NCBI GenBank assembly: GCA_032821775.1
Contig: JAVLRN010000002.1
Coordinates: 1,984,001-2,048,000, forward strand
Direction of reading: 5' to 3'
DNA: 64,000 nucleotides
DNA from: Sanguinoderma infundibulare
Lineage: Eukaryota; Basidiomycota; Agaricomycetes; Polyporales; Polyporaceae
Shown: positions 56,398 through 64,000 of the stretch, one piece after another
Layout: each line of letters begins with the position of its first letter
How positions within the stretch are numbered: position 1 is the stretch's first letter
Notes under the pieces: model-generated
The model's database searches: none
Told to the model about the DNA's origin: nothing
What the model saw: only the letters and a program-made list of their open reading frames with translations
Translations under genes and position numbers: made by a program

Positions 56398-57434
56398 ATG
56401 TCGCGCGAAGCAGTCCTACTCGAGAACATGGTTCCTCACGTGCTATACCGCGAGCCCCCTGGACTTGCTAAAAAGGCCTACAACGATGATGACATCAACA
56501 TTGATGTTGTCGAGACGGTCACGGAGCCACCAGTTGTCACGTCGGAGCTACCTGCAGCAGCATCTTCGAGTGGCTTTCCTGGTCAAGCGACCGTGACGGA
56601 ACATGCGGACTCCCCGACGCTTAACACAGACGAAAATACCTCGAAATCGATCCGACGAAAGTCGAATATCATGTACGGCGCGATGCTGTACACCATGCTG
56701 CTTTCTGGGTGGAACGACAGCACCACCGGTCCCCTGCTGCCGCGCATACAAGCCGTTTACCACGTATGTTGCTCGTATATTTGCAAATGGCCCTGACGGC
56801 GCTGATACGTTCGACTGTTTTCAGGTCGGCTTCGCGATCGTCTCCCTGATCTTCGTGCTCAACTTCCTTGTGAGTACGGCGGGCCCACGGTGGCGAAGAA
56901 AACCTGGCTGACCGTAGTATGCGCGTCCGCAGGGCTTCATGCTCGCGGCTGCTTTGAACGTCTACTTGACGGATCGTTTCGGATTCGGAAAGGTAGATTA
57001 TGTCCCGAGGATCTCTTTCTTCATACGGTCCTGATTGCAGCGTAGGTTCTAGTCCTCGGTGCGGCTTCCCAGGTCGTCGGCTACCTCCTCGAAGCACCAG
57101 CGCCGCCTTTCCCCGTCTTTCTCATCGGATACTTCGCGAACGGGTCCGGCATATCTCTCCAGGTACGTCACAACATGTACCTATTCATTCGAGTTGTCGC
57201 TGTGATTTCGCTAACAACCCGGCCTTCTACAGCTTTCCGCGTCCAATAGCTTCGTCGCGAGTTATAAGAACGGCGTGTCGACCCGGCTCGCCGTGCTGCA
57301 CTCGTTCTATGGCCTGGGCGCGCTCGTATCCCCACTCGCGGCGACGCAGTTCTCGCAGATGCGCTTCTGGTCCTTCCACTACCTCGTCTCCCTCGCCCTG
57401 GCGGTCGTCAACGTCGTACAGCTCGCGGCCATCT
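55587..57434 (+). repeat. Left arm of a near-perfect inverted duplication
   Basis: Every base of 55587-57434 that I compared reappears in reverse complement at 62153-64000 (coordinates add to 119587). The only difference I found is G57416 against T62171. The arm contains the kinase 3' flank and the first five exons of an MFS gene. It may extend further left, since the right arm runs to the window edge. Confidence 0.93.
56398..57434 (+). pseudogene. MFS transporter, 5' half only (left arm copy)
   Basis: Exons 56398-56763, 56825-56869, 56933-56992, 57046-57162 and 57233-57434 are identical to the right-arm gene. They give the cytosolic N-terminus and about six spans (MYGAMLYTMLLSGWNDSTTGPLLP, VGFAIVSLIFVLNFL, LGAASQVVGYLLEAP). 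At 57434 the arm ends, and the frame runs into foreign sequence (CPNTYLDSDNSGG and then a possible GTAAGT donor at 57505). The second half of the carrier is absent, so no transporter can be made from this copy. Confidence 0.88.
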
Positions 57435-59304
57435 GTCCAAATACGTACTTGGACAGCGACAACAGTGGCGGCGAACACTACACAACTCTCGAAGCCATCA
57501 AGTAAGTGCTTTCTCCAAGCAACGCCGGAGCTTTACCAATCCCTCTACACTCGCTCGCAGATGAATCAGCTCGTGCTCAACATCGACATGCTTTTATTGT
57601 CCTTGTCCTGGGCCGAGGACTCGCTAACTGAAGTTTGGCCATCGCCGGATAGTATACAGAGAGCCAAACATGGACGCACCATGCCGTGGGTTCCACAAGT
57701 GAATGGCGAGGCACGGGTTCTCCCGCGCCGCGAGCTGTCGAGCCACTATGGGCCCTGCAAGCAGCCGGTGGTACCGAATTGCACCATCTCGTCTTCGAAT
57801 CTCGTATGACGCATTGGCTGCCGATAGCAATAGAAGGCGGGGCACACAAGAACCTACAAACGTCATCGGAAGTACACATCGGGTGAGGACTTGCGGCGTA
57901 GGTACCGAGAGCTTGGAGAGAATCGGCGATCGAGTTGCAAGGCATCCTTCTATTCACGATCGAGGAGCAAGTTGTAGCGATCAGTTCCATGAAATATACG
58001 TCAGGCTTTCCGGACTCGGAGAAATGTCATAACTGAGTTTAAGAGAGGAGGACAGCAGCAACGCACCTTCACTGCAACTTCAACGCGTTTGTCCCGGCCT
58101 AAGACGCCGATGTTCTGCGTCACTAGACCAGCTCCGCCAGTCAGGATGTAGCATTGGGGCCAGACAGCAATGCTTCCACAATGCCGGGCGGCCAAGAAGC
58201 TTGATTAAACGAGTTTCATGGCAGAACTATACCGAGAGCACAGGGGACTGCGCCGATGAGTTTTGAGTCTGACGTTGCCACGTGGCGACTGCGGCGCCAT
58301 TTCTGGCAACCGAGACGCCGACGCCAAGCTGGCTCCGCCATTAAGGCTGCTGCCCTGTTTTGCCGTCACACACCGTTGGGCCATTATTCGCTTCTTCAAG
58401 ACTACATTTTAACGGTACAATTATCCAATCTATCGCGGAAGTCGAGCCATTCAAACGCTGCTTCTCCTTGGTCTCTGAGTCGTAAGATGTTATAAACGTC
58501 CTACGAATTACTATGCGACCATCACTCATTACCTTTCACTTTTGTGCATCGTTGTCTATCGGCATCCATACACATCCGCATGCCACCGGCATTTCTACTC
58601 TCGTTACCCGGTAGCGAGTTCTATGCGGCTACGTCGTACGCATCACACAACATCCATATGATTAAAATCGGTGAGTCATCCGTCTCTGGTTCGCTAGCGA
58701 ATCTCACAGCTGTGCGCGTGTCGCCACGCTGTCGACTTCCATCTCTCAGGCCACGCTCACAATAGCATCCCACCCATGACTTCGCTTATGCCGGCCATGA
58801 TCAAGTCGCCGCATCCCTTCTCTTCCTTTCTATCCCCTCCGCGCCGTCTTACATGCGATAGCGGCGGAAACGGTTCCCACGGAGCTCTCCAGTGCGTGCG
58901 GATACTTCTCCGGAAACTCTAGCTGGTGAGAGCCCGCGCCGGGGCCTTTGTCCTATACTAAGATGAGAACCTAGCTACTCGGACGTTCTCGCACTGCACC
59001 TATCCCCGTGGCTGTGGCCATGCGGTGTCTCGACGATCTGGAGACGGCGCTGGCCTACAGCAAAGGGAAACCGGACACCTTGAGCTAATCTCAGGCCTGG
59101 ACCGCGGACGAGCCTGGACTGTCCACCGACTAAGCTTCTGGGTCGCGCACGGCGACGGCAGCCTCACGCGCGAAATTCGACTCAACAAGTATATGCGATC
59201 CTAGCAGTACACTGGAGGGGACACGAGGACACTCTGTTCTTCTACGAGCAAGCAACTATCCGCCGTACTGTACTACATCCTAACGGGCGTTGAACGAGTT
59301 GCGT
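57435..59304. other. Spacer of the inverted repeat, left part
   Basis: The first 70 bases look exon-like (HYTTLEAIK before a GTAAGT), and a further frame (57560-57809) follows a CAG. They may be scraps of another gene, but I recognise nothing. 57810-59304 is without any convincing frame. A run of C/T-rich and GGCG-rich sequence lies at about 58260-58330. Confidence 0.4.
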
Positions 59305-59782
59305 TCAGAGGGTGACGGGAAGGCAGCCAATGGAGAGAACGCCACCCTGTATACAGACAAACGAGTAAGCACCCGATCGTCTGCTGGCGGTAGCCAAAGA
59401 TTGTACTGACCTCGCTGTTGTCCTGGCAGCACAGGGCCTGGGCATTGCACGAGTTGCCAGAGCCGACACCGATGATGCTGATGGGCGAACAGGTGAGACC
59501 AACGAGGATGTCCGCGGCAACGGTGAGCCCGAGCGAGGCAAGGAGCTGAGCCGCCTGGGGGTCGCTGGCCTGTATAATGGCTCACGTATCAGTATACGTT
59601 CTCTCGAGGAAGCGACGCTGTCATGGAACAGGCTTTGGGAGACTAACCTGCTCGAGGGAGTCGCAGCACTGAATGGGGCCGGTGGTGCAGCTGGACGCTG
59701 GCTCTCCACGACCCGCGAGGGGGGTGGCGGCCGCAAGAACGGGGAGGGCAACGAGGGCGAGGGCAACGACGCGAGAGAACAT
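59305..59782 (-). CDS. Class I hydrophobin 2
   Basis: Exons 59782-59648, 59569-59411 and 59346-59305 give 111 residues. The signal peptide is MFSRVVALALVALPVLAAAT. The eight cysteines are at 32, 39-40, 72, 86, 92-93 and 106, with the phrases IQCC, LTCSPI, ALCCQ and SIGCLPV. Introns interrupt the frame at the same places as in hydrophobin 1 (after the first CC block and after the second). The protein is otherwise quite different from hydrophobin 1, so this is an older paralogue and not a product of the local duplications. It lies in the spacer of the inverted repeat, reading towards the left arm. Confidence 0.95.
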
Positions 59783-61261
59783 TGTGCTGGTGAGGAGAAG
59801 GCGAAGTGGGAGCTCGGTGTGCGAGAGGGCTAAGTGGTGTAGACCTGAAGCCTGAGGACCGTCCTCCCTCGTCGCAGACCCCCTTTATACCTCGCGGACT
59901 CCTCTGAAAACCATTCCGGACAACGGACATGGATGTCACGTTCTGGTTCGCTATAGCCTCGCTTCCGGAGTGAATGGACTTCCCCCGTCGAGTCCAGACC
60001 CACATCCGTCTGCCCAACGCCATCAAAAGAAACGGACCACAATCACCGTACGTCGCTTCTTATGATATGCAACGCCGTACTATCCTGGACTTCTGACGAA
60101 CGTGGCGCCACAGGTTCGATGGTCAAAATCCAAGGTTTGTTCAGCTTGTTGCGCGTGTACAAACAGCGTCCTATTGGTACTGATACGCCTCCTCCATCCT
60201 AGGGCATGTTGAGAGCAGGATCGGGGAATCTCATAGCCGCGCCGCAACAACGTAATGACCGGGGCGACACAGGTGCTCGCGGTGCAAGAACGGCAGGCTG
60301 GCGACACAGAATGTAATAGCCTTCCCGCCGCTCGCCCGCCATCCATGTGCCGGAGTACACGGCATTCATGTTCTTTCGAGTGATTTTCCTCTGTTCATTG
60401 GTCCGTTCGTGGCCGTCGCATCCTTCTCTTTCCCCAGAAGCTATTGCAGACGGTGAGGTTTCGGGGTTCTCGCGACTTCTGTGTCCGTTCCGGTCGTTCT
60501 GTGACGATGGTCTGATCCGCGCATGTATGGGCGATACATATGCGGACTCGCGAACCAGCTGGCGGGATTCAAAGCGGCACCGGCTGTAGCTATTGGCGGC
60601 TTCGGTGCCTGGGCTGAGATGGGCCGGCGGTCGCACAATGGCCTCGCCGAGGACACCTGGTGTGATGACTTGCCTCTCCTTCTCAACTTGCGCGTCCGCC
60701 GCTTTACCAGAAGAGCGTGCCACAACGCTTCCTCGTACAGTGTCGCTTGGCGGGTTTGGAAGGGAAGCTCTCGCAGTGACACCTCACCTCCATTGCCCGC
60801 CGATCAATTCCTGGGACACCGTAGGACGCCGTCCGCTCATCGGTCATGCCACATTGTACCACCTTCACAATGTGGACGTTCATTCAATGTGGCTTCTCGT
60901 GTTGACAGGTTCCTTTGGGGGAGTGGGCGGGACACATTCCGGGGCCGAGTGTTAAATGTATCACGAGGTTGGCGTGTCCGCCGTGGTATTTCCGCCCAAC
61001 CCGCCGCACACTCGTGCATCGCGGATCAGAGCCTATGAAACATGAGACAAGCACAGGATCTCACTCGTGCCTGCGAGGCGTATTGGCTACGAGAGCCCAC
61101 ACGCCGACCATGAGGCTCATCATTGAGACCACCCTGCGAATACGTCACGGCCCACAACCGTCAGCAGTAGTCTCCGAGGACGGATGAGGGTGTGTTGGTT
61201 TTTTACCACTGCTCCAGCGCTGGAGTAGGGGTAAAAACCAACAGGGTGCAAAGTAGAACAC
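59783..61261. other. Spacer of the inverted repeat, right part
   Basis: Hydrophobin 2 promoter and the 3' flank of the MFS gene. The longest frames (60199-60723 minus, 60523-61038 plus) overlap each other and have no recognisable motif. Nothing else is seen. Confidence 0.45.
59884..59892 (-). promoter_or_regulatory. TATA box of hydrophobin 2
   Basis: On the minus strand GGTATAAAG lies about 105 bases before the ATG at 59782, the same distance as in hydrophobin 1. Confidence 0.75.
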
Positions 61262-63189
61262 TCACAGCGGCTGCAAGACCTTGATGCCGACCTTGGACGC
61301 GAGCACGCCCGTGACGAACGGCAGGAATGCGGACCCCGCCTGCCCGAAGCCCGCAATCCAGCCGATGCATCCAGAGAGGAGTCACGGCGGGAGGACGTGG
61401 CGCGCGTGATTCATCACGAGCGGATACATGGGCCCGAGGAGCATGCCGACGAACGAAACGGCGACGGCGCCCCCGATGAGCGAGGGGACGAGCCAGATGA
61501 CGATTTCCAGCCTGTCCAGAGCGCACGCAATCAGTCATGGTATCTTTGACTCGAGAAGAGTGCCGCGACGACGCGCGGAGGGCTGAGATGGGCTGGGCTT
61601 ACGCGATGGCGAGGACGCCGTAGAGGACGATGACGCGTTTCTCGCCGACTACCTTGTTCACCCAGAGGAGCGCGATGCGCCCGACCATGAGTCCTTTGCG
61701 CGACGGATGCAGTGAGTGCTGGCCGTACCCGTGACATGAGCAAGAGATACACATTAACGCACCTCCGAAGAATCCGGACGAGATGTACCCGGACGACGAA
61801 CCTCCGCCGCGCAGGTCGATCACGTACGTGACGATCCACCCTGAAAACGAGCGGCATACACGAACTGATTCTGCGAGCACAGAGAGCATATGTGCATGTA
61901 CTCACCGCCAAGCGTGACCTCCGTGCCGACGTACATGAGGATGAAGAGTGCCATGAGGTGGAAATCGCGCAGGCGCGACATCTGCCGGTACTTGTTCCTG
62001 CTGCCTTCCTCCGCACGGTCGTCTGGCGGCGGCGCCAGGCCGATCTCAGTCAGGCATGCTGCGGATGTCGCGTTCCAAAGGAACATTAGCTATCAGTAGT
62101 TCGCAAGAGAGTACAGAATGGTGGATTCTACCTTCCTGCGTGCGAAGCCTGAAGATGGCCGCGAGCTGTATGACGTTGACGACCGCCAGGGCGAGGGAGA
62201 CGAGGTAGTGGAAGGACCAGAAGCGCATCTGCGAGAACTGCGTCGCCGCGAGTGGGGATACGAGCGCGCCCAGGCCATAGAACGAGTGCAGCACGGCGAG
62301 CCGGGTCGACACGCCGTTCTTATAACTCGCGACGAAGCTATTGGACGCGGAAAGCTGTAGAAGGCCGGGTTGTTAGCGAAATCACAGCGACAACTCGAAT
62401 GAATAGGTACATGTTGTGACGTACCTGGAGAGATATGCCGGACCCGTTCGCGAAGTATCCGATGAGAAAGACGGGGAAAGGCGGCGCTGGTGCTTCGAGG
62501 AGGTAGCCGACGACCTGGGAAGCCGCACCGAGGACTAGAACCTACGCTGCAATCAGGACCGTATGAAGAAAGAGATCCTCGGGACATAATCTACCTTTCC
62601 GAATCCGAAACGATCCGTCAAGTAGACGTTCAAAGCAGCCGCGAGCATGAAGCCCTGCGGACGCGCATACTACGGTCAGCCAGGTTTTCTTCGCCACCGT
62701 GGGCCCGCCGTACTCACAAGGAAGTTGAGCACGAAGATCAGGGAGACGATCGCGAAGCCGACCTGAAAACAGTCGAACGTATCAGCGCCGTCAGGGCCAT
62801 TTGCAAATATACGAGCAACATACGTGGTAAACGGCTTGTATGCGCGGCAGCAGGGGACCGGTGGTGCTGTCGTTCCACCCAGAAAGCAGCATGGTGTACA
62901 GCATCGCGCCGTACATGATATTCGACTTTCGTCGGATCGATTTCGAGGTATTTTCGTCTGTGTTAAGCGTCGGGGAGTCCGCATGTTCCGTCACGGTCGC
63001 TTGACCAGGAAAGCCACTCGAAGATGCTGCTGCAGGTAGCTCCGACGTGACAACTGGTGGCTCCGTGACCGTCTCGACAACATCAATGTTGATGTCATCA
63101 TCGTTGTAGGCCTTTTTAGCAAGTCCAGGGGGCTCGCGGTATAGCACGTGAGGAACCATGTTCTCGAGTAGGACTGCTTCGCGCGACAT
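61262..63189 (-). pseudogene. MFS transporter, full length but with a TGA in the last exon
   Basis: Nine exons join in phase: 63189-62824, 62762-62718, 62654-62595, 62541-62425, 62354-62132, 62058-61906, 61840-61763, 61693-61603 and 61511-61262. They give 460 codons. The N-terminus is a charged stretch (MSREAVLLENMVPHVLYREP), followed by the spans of a Bsc6-like fungal major facilitator carrier of unknown substrate (LMALFILMYVGTEVTLGGWI, GYISSGFFGGLMVGRIALLW, GGAVAVSFVGMLLGPMYPL, GWIAGFGQAGSAFLPFVTG). Codon 421 is TGA (61384-61382), where relatives have Trp (VLPxWLL), so the last span and tail would be lost. The exons up to 62153 are in the inverted repeat; the rest is in the spacer. A shortened carrier of 420 residues is possible. 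Confidence 0.85.
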
Positions 63190-64000
63190 CCTGCAATGAT
63201 GAAGGTCAGCTCAAGGACGGTCAAGCTAGCGATTGCTCAAAGGGCGTAGAAATGGACTGGGTATCAACTGGTAGTTCATTCTTACCTATTTCTGTACTTA
63301 TGCTGCAAGCCGTCCTATAAGCACACAAACCCGTGAAGTGGTGTGGAGGCAAGTGATAAATTGGACGACTTCGAGAGAGAAGCGATGTTACGTATTCGTT
63401 ACATAAGGCATCGGTTAGAAATCACGCCTGGAGATTGTTCTGGCGCTACCTCTTGTGCGCACAACGTCGTGTTGTTGACAGTGCTTTGTGCTGCCACTTG
63501 GAGAGCACCGGTCCTCGGATAAATGAAGGCATGCATTCGTAGTGGGTTACAAAACCGGATCCTGCTGTAGCGAGACAAGGTAACGGGCGCTGGGTCACTG
63601 TGACACACCGAGTACTAGATGACGACGAGACTCGAATCCGAAACAGAGATAGAGAATCCGAGAGACAGAAGAGGTCTGAGACAGACGGGACAAGGGATAT
63701 CAGGACGATGGCAGGAGAGAAGGAGACTCGGTTCCGAAGACGAGAAATTGAAATCTAGACACAAATAACCACAACCCAGAAGACAGGAAGTGCGCGACTA
63801 GAGATGAGAGGATCCAAAGATATGGGGGCTGGAGACGGGCTTGCAAGTCGGCGTTGCTGGATACCAGTGGACGGGGAAATTCGAGACGAAGCGGAGATGA
63901 GGCCAGATGGGAACGAAAGAGAAGACAAAGATGTTCCGTAGCAATCCGAAGCTGATCAGACAGTTGCAAAAAGGAGGAAGCGGATGTGACTGTGATGCGG
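62153..64000 (-). repeat. Right arm of the inverted duplication (runs off the window)
   Basis: Mirror image of 55587-57434 with one difference found. The last bases of the window are the reverse complement of 55587-55626. The arm therefore probably continues beyond 64000, possibly into a second copy of the kinase gene. Confidence 0.93.
63190..64000. other. Upstream region of the right-arm MFS gene
   Basis: Exact mirror of 55587-56397, so it should contain the 3' flank of a second, inverted kinase gene copy. No gene lies within the visible part. Confidence 0.6.

Noticed and set aside
62490..62918. 142-codon plus-strand ORF present twice (also 56669-57097 minus)
   Set aside because: The conservation comes from the identical arms of the inverted repeat. 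It is antisense to spliced MFS exons and introns.

Overview
The window looks like nuclear DNA of a wood-decay mushroom, most likely a polypore (Agaricomycetes, Polyporales). The evidence is a ten-exon laccase of Trametes type, two class I hydrophobins, a HET-domain protein, an F-box protein of basidiomycete style, very short introns (about 45-90 bases) in nearly every gene, and GC-rich codons. All exon limits were read by eye from GT..AG sites and reading phase, so individual junctions may be off.

Layout. 1-1.2 kb: 3' part of an unidentified multi-exon gene. 4.6-6.7 kb: intact laccase. 9.2-10.8 kb: F-box gene. 10.34-38.60 kb: a tandem segmental duplication. Unit 1 (10337-28544) holds, from left to right, the 3' end of the F-box gene, an eIF4G N-half-like gene, a membrane-protein pseudogene, a HET gene, an eIF4G C-half-like gene (MIF4G plus two MA3 repeats), two dead EthD-like genes, a truncated 7-TM gene and a 7-TM gene of an unrecognised family. 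Unit 2 (28545-38599) is the same interval with large deletions. It also carries a segment (32706-35576) absent from unit 1, with a LINE fragment and a pseudogene. 39-43 kb: two more members of the 7-TM family. 43.9-44.9 kb: intact paralogue of the 14.5 kb membrane pseudogene. 46.8-47.3 kb: hydrophobin 1. 48-52 kb: a one-TM protein, a broken membrane protein and a DUF3445 (heme-dependent N-demethylase-like) pseudogene. 52.6-55.6 kb: a long AGC-like protein kinase. 55.6-64.0 kb: an almost perfect inverted duplication with arms of at least 1.85 kb. It holds two copies of the 5' part of an MFS transporter gene, with hydrophobin 2 in the 4.7 kb spacer.

The genes form no single pathway. Laccase (secreted oxidase), hydrophobins (cell-surface amphipaths), the MFS carrier and the HET protein (non-self recognition) are typical of rapidly evolving accessory regions. 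Three features stand out: the amount of local duplication, deletion and nonsense decay; the eIF4G-like sequence divided between two genes; and the clustered 7-TM family with three separate intact lineages plus remnants.
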